Shown here: positions 1 to 7,182 of the stretch, piece by piece | Position numbering within the stretch: the first letter of the stretch is position 1 | Layout: each line of letters begins with the position of its first letter | Origin: Clostridia bacterium | GTDB lineage: Bacteria > Bacillota > Clostridia > Oscillospirales > CAG-272 | Length of the DNA stretch: 34,773 nucleotides | Assembly (NCBI GenBank): GCA_017646005.1 | Contig: JAGCNJ010000064.1 | Coordinates: forward strand, 1-34,773 | Direction: 5' to 3' | Program-made: the position numbers and the translations under genes | Notes under the pieces: generated by a model | What the model saw: the letters and a program-made list of their open reading frames with translations, nothing else | What the model was told of the DNA's origin: nothing | Database searches by the model: none

Positions 1-40
1 AAAAACAAAAACAAAAAGGGGACTTTTCTCCAAAAGCCCC
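1..40 (-). terminator. Rho-independent terminator of the small unknown gene
   Basis: On the minus strand a GGGG-CTTTT / AAAAG-CCCC stem (positions 18-40, one bulged base, loop GGAG) is followed by an interrupted T tract (TTTTTGTTTTTG, positions 1-17). It lies just past the stop of the minus-strand gene ending at 57. This is the classic intrinsic terminator layout. Confidence 0.8.
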
Positions 41-56
41 CCCTAATAAAAAACTT

Positions 57-347
57 TCAACCGAGCTTGCCCTTGATAGCAAGATCAAGCCATGCGGCGC
101 CGATATCGAGCGCTTCATAGAGCCCGTGCTTCTTTGCCATTTTTTCTATTTTACCGTCGGCATTCGAGCGCACCATAACGGTGATATCGCCGGCGAGCTC
201 ATATTCGCCGTGCTTTTCGGTATTATGGACGCCAAGGAAAAGCGTATGCGATTCATCGAGGCTGCCGTAGAGGTACTGACCGCCCTGTCTTACGAGGGGC
301 TTACCGCGGAACATGATATATTTTTCTTTATCGAGTATATTTGCCAT
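57..347 (-). CDS. Small conserved-looking protein of unknown function (96 aa)
   Basis: A short soluble protein that I cannot name. It begins MANILDKEKYIMFRGKPLV, has no signal peptide or membrane segment, and ends with a helical stretch (AAWLDLAIKGKLG). The start at 347 is chosen because an AGGGAG ribosome site sits 6-8 nt upstream; a longer in-frame start at 395 has none and would begin inside the promoter region. It is the only gene between a perfect consensus promoter (403-431) and an intrinsic terminator (1-40), so it is probably monocistronic and constitutively expressed. I vaguely recall similar small proteins in clostridial genomes, but no function is known to me. It is transcribed divergently from the DUF3048 lipoprotein gene. 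Confidence 0.75.
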   Translation of the reverse strand: MANILDKEKYIMFRGKPLVRQGGQYLYGSLDESHTLFLGVHNTEKHGEYELAGDITVMVRSNADGKIEKMAKKHGLYEALDIGAAWLDLAIKGKLG

Positions 348-402
348 TTTTATTCTCCCTTTCACTAAACAAAGCCGCCGCGCGGACAAATTCATCCTTT
401 AT

Positions 403-431
403 ATTATACTATCTTTCGTCCATCTTGTCAA
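403..431 (-). promoter_or_regulatory. Consensus sigma-A promoter for the small unknown gene
   Basis: On the minus strand TTGACA (431-426) and TATAAT (408-403) are separated by exactly 17 bp. Both hexamers match the housekeeping consensus perfectly. Transcription would start near 396, giving a leader of about 50 nt before the start codon at 347. Confidence 0.88.
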
Positions 432-479
432 TACCTTTTTCCTTTAGTGCATTATAATACAAATTCCGCCATATTTCAT

Positions 480-508
480 TTGACAAACCGCACGCAAGGG
501 TATATAAT
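480..508 (+). promoter_or_regulatory. Consensus sigma-A promoter for the DUF3048 lipoprotein
   Basis: TTGACA at 480-485 and TATAAT at 503-508 are separated by 17 bp, a perfect housekeeping match. Transcription would start near 515, about 28 nt before the start codon at 543. It points away from the equally perfect promoter at 403-431. Confidence 0.88.
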
Positions 509-542
509 ATATGTATACGCACCCTACGAAAGGAATATGATT

Positions 543-1679
543 ATGAACAACAAAGCAAAGATACTGATCGCCTGCTTCACCCTTGCGGCTCTTCTTTCAA
601 GCGCATCGTGCAACAAGATAATTGAAAAGCGCGAGGATACAAGCGAAAGCGACACTGTTGCACTCGAAATGACCGAAATCGCCGAAAGCGAATCAGAATC
701 GGAAAGCGAAGAAATACCTGCTTTCGTTATCCCCGAACACATAAATCCGCTCACGGGTCTTGAAACGACCGAAGAGCTTGTCAGCAAGCGTCCCGTTGCC
801 GTTATGATAAACAACATCCGCGATGCTATGCCCCAGGAGGGCACGTCGTATGCCGACGTTATATATGAATGCATCGTTGAGGGTGCTCAGACACGCCTTA
901 TGGCAATATACCACGACTATGAAAGCGCGCCTGTTATAGGCTCGGTCAGATCAAGCCGCGAATACTTTATTGACCTTGCGTACAATCACGACGCTATATA
1001 CGTACACGCGGGTGGAAGTAACGATGCTTACAAAAGGATAAAATCCACGGGCGTAAACAACCTTGACGGCGTTAATATGTACTTGCCCGACTCCTTCTAC
1101 CGCGACAGCGAGCGAAGAAAGACGATGTCACTTGAGCACACGCTTATGACAAGCGGAGAAAGAATTACAAGCGGTATCAGCTTCAAGGACTACCGTGATG
1201 AAATCAAGGAAGGCTTCACTCAGCCGTTTAATTTCTGCGATTTTGAAAGCGAGATCGTACCTGCTGATCAAAGTGCGAAATACGTATCGGTATCCTATTC
1301 GGCAGAACATTCGCCCTACTATATATATAATGAAGAAAATGCGCTTTACGAACGCTATCAGTTTAACTGTGCACAGTCGGACAACTCCACCGGCGATCAG
1401 CTTAAATTTGACAATATAATCATACTTTACTGCTCCACCTACAACACCGGCGACAAATACGGTCACTACAGCGTTAACATCACAGGCGAAGGCACGGGTG
1501 TATACATCACCCGCGGCGGAAAGGTTGATATAACCTGGAAAAAGCCTGATACAAAAACGCCCGCTTCGTACTATCTTGACGACGGAAGCGAGCTTATTAT
1601 AAACCGCGGCATGACGATGATGCAGATATGCACAACTGCGATGGAAAGCACCACCGTCATAGCCGAGGCAAAGGAATAA
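543..1679 (+). CDS. DUF3048 (YerB-type) lipoprotein
   Basis: A 378-residue predicted lipoprotein. The N-terminus has a lysine, a hydrophobic stretch (ILIACFTLAALL) and a lipobox-like SAS-C with Cys23, so it should be exported and lipid-anchored on the outer face of the membrane. A low-complexity acidic Ser/Glu linker (about residues 45-62) follows. Next comes the DUF3048 domain (from about INPLTGLE, with RPVAVMINN and GSVRSSREYFIDLA as the recognisable core) and its C-terminal half (GKVDITWKKPD...LNINRGMT-like end). The family is typified by Bacillus YerB; its biochemical role is not known to me. The start at 543 is preferred over ATG 537 and an upstream in-frame ATG at 447, because AAAGGA lies 8 nt before 543. 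The stop is only 2 nt from the stop of the convergent germination gene, with no hairpin between them. Confidence 0.85.
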   Translation: MNNKAKILIACFTLAALLSSASCNKIIEKREDTSESDTVALEMTEIAESESESESEEIPAFVIPEHINPLTGLETTEELVSKRPVAVMINNIRDAMPQEGTSYADVIYECIVEGAQTRLMAIYHDYESAPVIGSVRSSREYFIDLAYNHDAIYVHAGGSNDAYKRIKSTGVNNLDGVNMYLPDSFYRDSERRKTMSLEHTLMTSGERITSGISFKDYRDEIKEGFTQPFNFCDFESEIVPADQSAKYVSVSYSAEHSPYYIYNEENALYERYQFNCAQSDNSTGDQLKFDNIIILYCSTYNTGDKYGHYSVNITGEGTGVYITRGGKVDITWKKPDTKTPASYYLDDGSELIINRGMTMMQICTTAMESTTVIAEAKE

Positions 1680-1681
1680 AA

Positions 1682-3136
1682 TTAATTTTTGGTTCTTATA
1701 TCCGAGTCCTTATTTGCATACCTTGCGCTCACTCTGAAAAGCACGCGCATAAGTGCTTTGCCGTTAAAGGGAATTAGCGGATAAAGATAGCTTCGACTGC
1801 CGTCTACGGTATTGTTTGTTACTATAAGGATCACGATAATCACGGCTGATACAATATAGCCGAAAAGTCCGAGCAGTGCGGTAAATATCAGCATAAGCAT
1901 GCGCATGAATTTGAAAGCGAAGCCAAGCTCATAGCTCGGTTGTGTGAAGTTTGCAATAGCAACGACCGCCATATATACGATAACCTCGGGTATAAGCCAT
2001 CCGATTTCAACGGCGAAATCTCCGAGTATCAGACCTCCGACCACCGAAAGCGAATTTGTAAGCGTATCGGGAGTATTGAGCGAGGCAAGCTTTAGTCCGT
2101 CAAGCGCAAACTCGACCAAAAAGAGCTGGACTATCAACGGCAGACTGTATTCGTGCGTTATTTTGACAAACTCAAGCCATCCGGGCAGACGGTCCGCGTT
2201 TTGCACAAGCAAATACCAGGTAGGCGTCAGCACGAGCGTTATAAAAAATACGATGTGTCGCAAAATACGCAGGTAGCATCCGGTAAATGGCGGCAGGTAA
2301 TAATCGTTTGCCTCTTGTAAAAAATCGAATATGCCTGTCGGCAATATCATAACCTCGGGGGACGCGTCTGTGACTATAACGACGCTCCCCTCAAGTATTG
2401 ATGCTGCCGCTGTGTCGGGTCTTTCGGTATAGCGGAATTTCGGAAACGGATTATACCATTTCGTCGGCACAAGCGCTTCGGCAAGACTTTGATGTCCGAG
2501 CGAAAGCGAGCCGACATCAAGGTCTGCAAGCTTTTTTTCAAGCTTTTCAACGTATGCGGCATCGGCAGCTCCCTCAAGATAGCAGATAGCTACGTCGGTC
2601 TTGCTTTTCTTCCCGACCACAACACGCTTTGCACGGAAGCTTGTATCACGGATACGTCTGCGTATCATACTGATATTCGGCTTGACAGCCTCAACAAAGC
2701 CGTCGCGCGCTCCCCGCAGCACCTTATCGTTGCTCGGCTCGCCGATAGAGCGCGATGGATAATAACGCAGGTCGATTATAACCGCTTCGGACGGAAACGC
2801 GCTTGATACAAGACAGAGCGTACCGGACATTACAAAGTAAACAAGCTGATCAATATCGTTTGTCGTCGTGACCTCGCTATACGGCACAGCTTCTCTTATA
2901 AAGCGCACGGCGTCTCCCGGCGTGATCCTCTTATCCTTCTGAAGCTCGGCAAAAAATATGAGTAAGCGTTCAAACCGATCACCGTTCATAAAACTGTCGA
3001 GAAAATATAGCTTTGCATCCTGACCCGAAAAGGTTATCTCCCTTCCGGTCAGATCGAAGTTCGTGTCTACGGCGAATATCTCGTCGAGCACGGAGGTATT
3101 GACCTTGAAATCCGCAGTAAGCCTTTTATCTGACAT
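1682..3136 (-). CDS. GerA-family spore germination protein, SpoVAF-like
   Basis: A 484-residue membrane protein of the GerA/SpoVAF superfamily, whose members sit in the spore inner membrane and take part in germination. The N-terminal half is soluble. The core motif ERPDTAAASILEGSVVIVTDASPEVMILPT-type region is clear (given here only as ERPDTAAASILEG and PEVMILPT). The C-terminal half has about five or six hydrophobic segments, including LRILRHIVFFITLVLTPTW, EVIVYMAVVAIANF and a final long hydrophobic pair, and closes with SYLYPLIPFNGKAL. Phrases such as DGLKLASLNTP and QPSYELG fit the SpoVAF branch better than the receptor A subunits. The start at 3136 has AGGA 7 nt upstream; an earlier ATG at 3160 has no ribosome site. 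No GerB or GerC partner lies nearby; the upstream gene is an amidase. Confidence 0.85.
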   Translation of the reverse strand: MSDKRLTADFKVNTSVLDEIFAVDTNFDLTGREITFSGQDAKLYFLDSFMNGDRFERLLIFFAELQKDKRITPGDAVRFIREAVPYSEVTTTNDIDQLVYFVMSGTLCLVSSAFPSEAVIIDLRYYPSRSIGEPSNDKVLRGARDGFVEAVKPNISMIRRRIRDTSFRAKRVVVGKKSKTDVAICYLEGAADAAYVEKLEKKLADLDVGSLSLGHQSLAEALVPTKWYNPFPKFRYTERPDTAAASILEGSVVIVTDASPEVMILPTGIFDFLQEANDYYLPPFTGCYLRILRHIVFFITLVLTPTWYLLVQNADRLPGWLEFVKITHEYSLPLIVQLFLVEFALDGLKLASLNTPDTLTNSLSVVGGLILGDFAVEIGWLIPEVIVYMAVVAIANFTQPSYELGFAFKFMRMLMLIFTALLGLFGYIVSAVIIVILIVTNNTVDGSRSYLYPLIPFNGKALMRVLFRVSARYANKDSDIRTKN

Positions 3137-3184
3137 TTCATTTTCCTTTTCTTTGAACATAAGTTATATTTACATTATTTCCGT

Positions 3185-3748
3185 TTACATACCGAAATAT
3201 GCTAAAATTCCATTGTAAATACCACGTGCGAATACGTCAGGCTCGGTGCCCATCAGCACCGCATCACCACGGTTTGAAATGTAGCCCATTTCTATAAGCA
3301 CCGACGGCATACGCGTGCGCCTTAATACGTAAAGCGACGGACGCACGAACATCCCGCGGTTATCAAGCCCGGTTGCCGCCGAAAGCGCGGTGAGAATATA
3401 TTCGCCAAGCACGTAGCCTTGGGATGAGCGATTATACGCATATCCCTCAACACCCGATGCGGTCGCATTCGTGCTTGCATTGGTATGCAGGCTTATGTAA
3501 TAATCTGCGCCCCACGAATTTGCATCGTTCACTCTCGTGGAAAGGCTTGTCGAATTGCTCGTGCCAAGTATCTGCGTGGGTGAATTATGTGAGGTACGTG
3601 CTTCAAATTCGGGATTAGCGTTAAGAAGCGCGGCAAGTCTTCGTCCGATATCATAGGTTATCTGATGCTCGGTGTAGCCGTTACCCTCTGCCCCCGCATT
3701 GGGGCCCGTCGGGTTGTGTCCCATATCAACGTAAATTTTAATTGGCAT
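3185..3748 (-). CDS. N-acetylmuramoyl-L-alanine amidase (Amidase_3), no signal peptide
   Basis: A 187-residue single-domain zinc amidase that would cleave the bond between MurNAc and the stem peptide of peptidoglycan. The Amidase_3 signature is complete: DMGH with His11, Glu27 (TEHQ), His88 in ISLHTNA, and the catalytic Glu153 in LIEMGYISN. It has no signal peptide, no membrane segment and no cell-wall-binding repeats, unlike a typical CwlD. It could be a mother-cell lysis enzyme of the CwlC/CwlH type, or an enzyme released on lysis; this is inference. AAAGGA lies 9 nt before the ATG. It is 48 nt upstream of the SpoVAF-like gene in the same direction, which supports a sporulation or germination role. 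Confidence 0.88.
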   Translation of the reverse strand: MPIKIYVDMGHNPTGPNAGAEGNGYTEHQITYDIGRRLAALLNANPEFEARTSHNSPTQILGTSNSTSLSTRVNDANSWGADYYISLHTNASTNATASGVEGYAYNRSSQGYVLGEYILTALSAATGLDNRGMFVRPSLYVLRRTRMPSVLIEMGYISNRGDAVLMGTEPDVFARGIYNGILAYFGM

Positions 3749-3814
3749 TATAAGCTGTCCTTTCGTATAGTTTTGTCTGTATCAATATATGTGATAAAGT
3801 ATAAAGGAGTGCCT

Positions 3815-4555
3815 ATGGCAGTAGAAAATATAAGAAGAATTTTGAGCTACGTGCGCCGTGCCGTGGACGATTACAATATGATAGAAGAGGGCGATAAGAT
3901 CGCCGTCGGCGTTTCAGGCGGTAAGGATTCGCTTGCCTTACTCGCGGCTCTTGCCGAAATGCGCACGTTTTATCCTAAAAAATACGAGCTTTATGCGGTT
4001 ATCGTGGATATGGGCTTTGAGGGCGTTGATTTTTCGCCGATAAAGGTCTTCTGCGATGAGATAAACGTACAACTCAAGATAGTCGAAACAAACATTTACA
4101 ACGTGATATTCAACGTAAGAAAGGAGAAAAATCCTTGCTCTCTCTGCGCGCGTATGCGACGCGGAACTTTACACGACGGCGTGCTTGAGCTTGGCTGCAA
4201 CAAGCTTGCACTCGGCCACCATTACGATGACGTGCTTGAGACATTCATGCTCAATCTTTTCCACGAGGGCAGACTCGGCACATTTTCACCCGTGACCTAT
4301 CTTGACCGCAAGGATCTTACGATGATAAGACCGCTAATCTACGCGCCTGAAAAGGATATAAAATATTTCGTTTCAAAAACGCCCCTGCCGATAATAAAAT
4401 CCCCCTGCCCTGCCGACGGTACAACAAAGCGGGAGGAAATGAAAATATTTCTAAAAAAACTTGACCGTGAGCATCACCGCGGGCTTAAGCACCGCATCTT
4501 CAAGGCGATATGCAAATCAGGCATCGACGGCTGGCGTGAAACAGACGGGCAATAA
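3815..4555 (+). CDS. ttcA: TtcA/TilS-superfamily tRNA thiolation ATPase (TtcA-like)
   Basis: A 246-residue PP-loop ATPase. The SGGKDS loop (residues 34-39) binds ATP to adenylate the target base. A CSLC pair (Cys108, Cys111) and a third cysteine at SPCPADG (Cys198) match the arrangement that holds the iron-sulfur cluster in TtcA, which makes 2-thiocytidine at tRNA position 32. GHHYDDVLETFMLNLF is the family's central motif. The clostridial group is divergent, so the exact substrate base is inferred. The ATG at 3815 follows AAAGGAG by about 5 nt; upstream in-frame starts overlap the divergent amidase gene and are rejected. It ends at a 16-bp stem shared with the convergent spoIID-like gene. 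Confidence 0.85.
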   Translation: MAVENIRRILSYVRRAVDDYNMIEEGDKIAVGVSGGKDSLALLAALAEMRTFYPKKYELYAVIVDMGFEGVDFSPIKVFCDEINVQLKIVETNIYNVIFNVRKEKNPCSLCARMRRGTLHDGVLELGCNKLALGHHYDDVLETFMLNLFHEGRLGTFSPVTYLDRKDLTMIRPLIYAPEKDIKYFVSKTPLPIIKSPCPADGTTKREEMKIFLKKLDREHHRGLKHRIFKAICKSGIDGWRETDGQ

Positions 4556-4592
4556 CAGAAGAAACCGTTGCGTTAAGCAACGGTTTCTTCTG
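4556..4592. terminator. Bidirectional hairpin between ttcA and the SpoIID-like gene
   Basis: A perfect 16-bp stem (4556-4571 with 4577-4592, 5-nt loop) starts one base after the ttcA stop. On the minus strand the stop codon of the SpoIID-like gene (4575-4573) falls in the loop, so its last five codons form one arm. Neither side has a long T run, so strength is uncertain, but position and stem length argue for a shared terminator. Confidence 0.7.
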
Positions 4593-6450
4593 TTCTGTCC
4601 GAATAATATTCGAGATGAGTGTTTGCAAAATACGCCTGCAGGATGAAATCCGAGTCAAATCCCTGAAGTCCGAGACAATACGCTCCGACCTGCGAAAGCC
4701 CGACGCCGTGTCCCCATCCGCGTCCGACAAACAGGAAATGATCGCTGTTATCAGCTTTGATCTCAACCGTACGGTCTACTGTTGAGACCTCACCGCTTGA
4801 CGTTAATACGGGAGTGTCTACCCCTGCCCAGGTATATTCGTATCCGCGCGAGGTCGCTACCGTCATCGGGTCTGTCCAGTTGACGTAGGTGATCATATTA
4901 TCGCTTCCGAGTCTCGAAAACAGCCTTTTTGCGCTTTCAGAACCAAATGCGGGATCGTTTACGATCACGCTCGATCTTCCAACCACAAAATTCGCGCTTT
5001 TAAGATATGAGGAAAGCCTTGATCTCACCGTATCGGTATTTTTTATCGTCACCTTGTTCCCACTTACGTCCGTAAACGTGATCGAATACACGTAAGCTGA
5101 ATTATCTGCATATTCAACCTGAATGTCAGCGATCGCGCCCTTGATATCGGTATATCCCTTGCTCACAAGGACGTTTGCAAGATCATGCGGAGAAACGCTC
5201 CATTTCCATGTACCGTTAGTATGTGAGCTGTAATCCTCCCACGGTGTCTGCTGTGCCAAAAGATATGGTGCTCCGCTTCCGCCCCACGCCTGCTTTGCAC
5301 TGACGGTAGTACCTCCCGCGACTGCACTGTAATAGGTGGTGATTATATCGCCCTCATTGCTTACAAGCACCAAATCGCGTGTTGCCGATACTGCTTCTCT
5401 TACCGTATCGTTTACATTTCTTACTCCGTGATATGCCTGACAGCATACAGTGTTACACATATCAAATCCATAGGTCTTGGTATGCTTTCCGGAGGTGTTT
5501 ACCGTATAGCTTCTTACAGCAACGGCGAAAGCCTTCTGAGTCTCAAGCGGCCACGAATTGCTTATTTCGTAAGGAAGCACGCCGAGTATGTAATCTTCAA
5601 GCCCTATAAGGTTAACAAGCTCTATTCCTTGCTCGTGTCTTGAAAAAATAAACACTCCGTCGTAAAGCTTGTTTGCCGGAGTCTGGAGATATGCGGTCGT
5701 GCCGTCCTCGGCATCGCGCGCCATGACACCAAGCTCCTCCGTATCAAGACCGTCGTAAAGAAAAACGGTCATATTCGTTTCGAAATCAATAAGCCTTACC
5801 GCACTCGGACTCGGCTCACGCACTACCATTGAGCCTACCGGATCGCCGCTTACTGTGGTAAAGCCCTCGAATATATTGCCTGACGCATCAATATACGCCT
5901 GTGCGGCCGACGCGCTCTTAAAGCTTCCGACAAGCAGGAAATACGCACCGTTCGTATAATACACAAGCATCGGCACGTTTGAGCCGTTGTCTATTGCCGC
6001 ATACATAGCCATATAGACCTCACCGAGTGAAAGCGGCGTTTCGAGCATAGCATGATAAGCTCCTATGTCACAGGAATCCGAATCGGTAGGAAGATAATCT
6101 CCGCCCTCGATCTTTAAGTTCTTATCGACTGTGGATTCAAGTACCTTAGTGCCTGAAAGCGGGTATATCTCAGTTACCTCATCACTTTCCTTATCTACCG
6201 TGCATACGGTGAATCCGTACGGCGAGCGTGTCTGAAAGGCAGGCACTACGCTTGTACCGTACAATAAACCGATACGGACGATGGTATCGTCCGTATTAGT
6301 ATCGTATGCCGCGCTTACGTTAAGAGTAAATATCCACGTAAGCGACGGAATTATCATTCCGAGCACCATAAGTGCAATAAGCACCCATACAAGCACTCTC
6401 TTGGCAAGCTCGTTTTTGTTCTTGCCATGCTTATTCTGTGACAATGTCAT
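4573..6450 (-). CDS. Membrane-anchored SpoIID/LytB-domain protein with SPOR-like region
   Basis: A 625-residue protein, much longer than Bacillus SpoIID. It has a cytoplasmic basic N-terminus, one membrane anchor (about residues 19-47), and a SPOR-like region (about 158-195, with FLLVGSFKSASAAQAYI) that could bind denuded glycan. The SpoIID/LytB lytic transglycosylase domain follows: GLEDYILGVLPYE with probable catalytic Glu295, AFAVAVRSY, then a Cys/His-rich segment (MCNTVCCQAYHG) like the SpoIID metal-site region. It ends with GRGWGHGVGLSQVGA. SpoIID trims peptidoglycan during engulfment; here the role could be that or another cell-wall step. The ATG at 6450 has overlapping purine-rich sites (AGAGGAGG), and it overlaps the upstream gene by 20 nt, suggesting translational coupling. 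Confidence 0.87.
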   Translation of the reverse strand: MTLSQNKHGKNKNELAKRVLVWVLIALMVLGMIIPSLTWIFTLNVSAAYDTNTDDTIVRIGLLYGTSVVPAFQTRSPYGFTVCTVDKESDEVTEIYPLSGTKVLESTVDKNLKIEGGDYLPTDSDSCDIGAYHAMLETPLSLGEVYMAMYAAIDNGSNVPMLVYYTNGAYFLLVGSFKSASAAQAYIDASGNIFEGFTTVSGDPVGSMVVREPSPSAVRLIDFETNMTVFLYDGLDTEELGVMARDAEDGTTAYLQTPANKLYDGVFIFSRHEQGIELVNLIGLEDYILGVLPYEISNSWPLETQKAFAVAVRSYTVNTSGKHTKTYGFDMCNTVCCQAYHGVRNVNDTVREAVSATRDLVLVSNEGDIITTYYSAVAGGTTVSAKQAWGGSGAPYLLAQQTPWEDYSSHTNGTWKWSVSPHDLANVLVSKGYTDIKGAIADIQVEYADNSAYVYSITFTDVSGNKVTIKNTDTVRSRLSSYLKSANFVVGRSSVIVNDPAFGSESAKRLFSRLGSDNMITYVNWTDPMTVATSRGYEYTWAGVDTPVLTSSGEVSTVDRTVEIKADNSDHFLFVGRGWGHGVGLSQVGAYCLGLQGFDSDFILQAYFANTHLEYYSDRTEETVA

Positions 6451-7009
6451 AGCCTCCTCTCACCATTATATATACTTCCGCAGAGGTAACGATAAATCCA
6501 CGTCCGTCGCCGCCTCTGGGCACAAGCAAAAGATGGTTGGCAGAAAACTCCTCGCCCTCCTTGATATCAATACCTGCGGTAAGGTCGGCAATTCCGCTTT
6601 CGTTACCCGAAAGGTAAGCCTTCGCGCTACCCGATCTGAGTATAAGCTCACACGGAGTTTCGGCTAAAACTATATCGCCCTGAACAAGGTGCAACACCTC
6701 ATACTCCGAGCCCGCAACCACAACGGGCGCATCGGAAGAAGCTGTATCCTCAGGCTCTGTTTCATCGCTTGTATCTTCATATGTATCCTCAAAGGGATCG
6801 TCAAAGAAGCCATTATCCTCGTGGAGAATTCCGTCTGCCGCGTCAAGTATAGCCTTTTCAACGCGCGGCCAGAAAACCTCGTTAAGATAGCTTAACGAGA
6901 TAAGCGGATCGTTTGTCAGATCAAGGTCGTTATTACCGCCTATTACGTAAGCACCGATGCCGAGCAGAACCGCAACGGCAAGTGCAAGTGTTACTATTTT
7001 TGTTTTCAT
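6431..7009 (-). CDS. Unknown membrane-anchored protein upstream of the SpoIID-like gene
   Basis: A 192-residue protein not recognised as a named family. Residues 4-23 form an N-terminal membrane anchor or uncleaved signal. After a short folded part comes an acidic linker rich in Asp, Glu, Thr and Ser (about 62-93). A compact C-terminal domain (about 95-192, containing LRSGSAKAYLSG and ending VYIMVRGGYDIVTE) would lie outside the cell. GGAG lies 6 nt before the ATG. Its 3' end overlaps the SpoIID-like start by 20 nt, so the two are almost certainly co-translated and may act together at the cell wall. A good promoter is present at 7058-7086. Confidence 0.75.
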   Translation of the reverse strand: MKTKIVTLALAVAVLLGIGAYVIGGNNDLDLTNDPLISLSYLNEVFWPRVEKAILDAADGILHEDNGFFDDPFEDTYEDTSDETEPEDTASSDAPVVVAGSEYEVLHLVQGDIVLAETPCELILRSGSAKAYLSGNESGIADLTAGIDIKEGEEFSANHLLLVPRGGDGRGFIVTSAEVYIMVRGGYDIVTE

Positions 7010-7057
7010 AACAGATCTCCGATCGTGATAATTTTACTTTTTTACGTTTCTTCTTAT

Positions 7058-7086
7058 ATTGTAGCAGATTTTTTTATTTTTCGCAA
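7058..7086 (-). promoter_or_regulatory. Sigma-A-like promoter for the unknown/SpoIID-like operon
   Basis: Minus-strand TTGCGA (7086-7081) and TACAAT (7063-7058) are separated by 17 bp, with TGC immediately before the -10 (extended -10). It would start transcription near 7051, about 40 nt before the start codon at 7009. A housekeeping-type promoter is notable for a gene pair with a sporulation-type domain. Confidence 0.72.
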
Positions 7087-7125
7087 TAGTAATTTTATGA
7101 ATATTTCGTGATTTATGTAAAGTAA

Positions 7126-7155
7126 GGGACGATGCCATATTCGTCCCGTTTTTTT
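7126..7155. terminator. Hairpin downstream of the ParC-like gene
   Basis: GGGACGA (7126-7132) pairs with TCGTCCC (7141-7147) over an 8-nt loop. The only gene running into it is the ParC-like gene on the minus strand, where the stem is followed by TTACTTTA. On the plus strand it is followed by a cleaner run of seven T (7149-7155), so it can work both ways. Confidence 0.7.
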
Positions 7156-7182
7156 ACACATGAATTTTATTTATATCAAAAG

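Noticed and set aside
3749..3814. Promoter for ttcA (TTGTCT near 3773)
   Set aside because: No convincing -10 at proper spacing; left unassigned.
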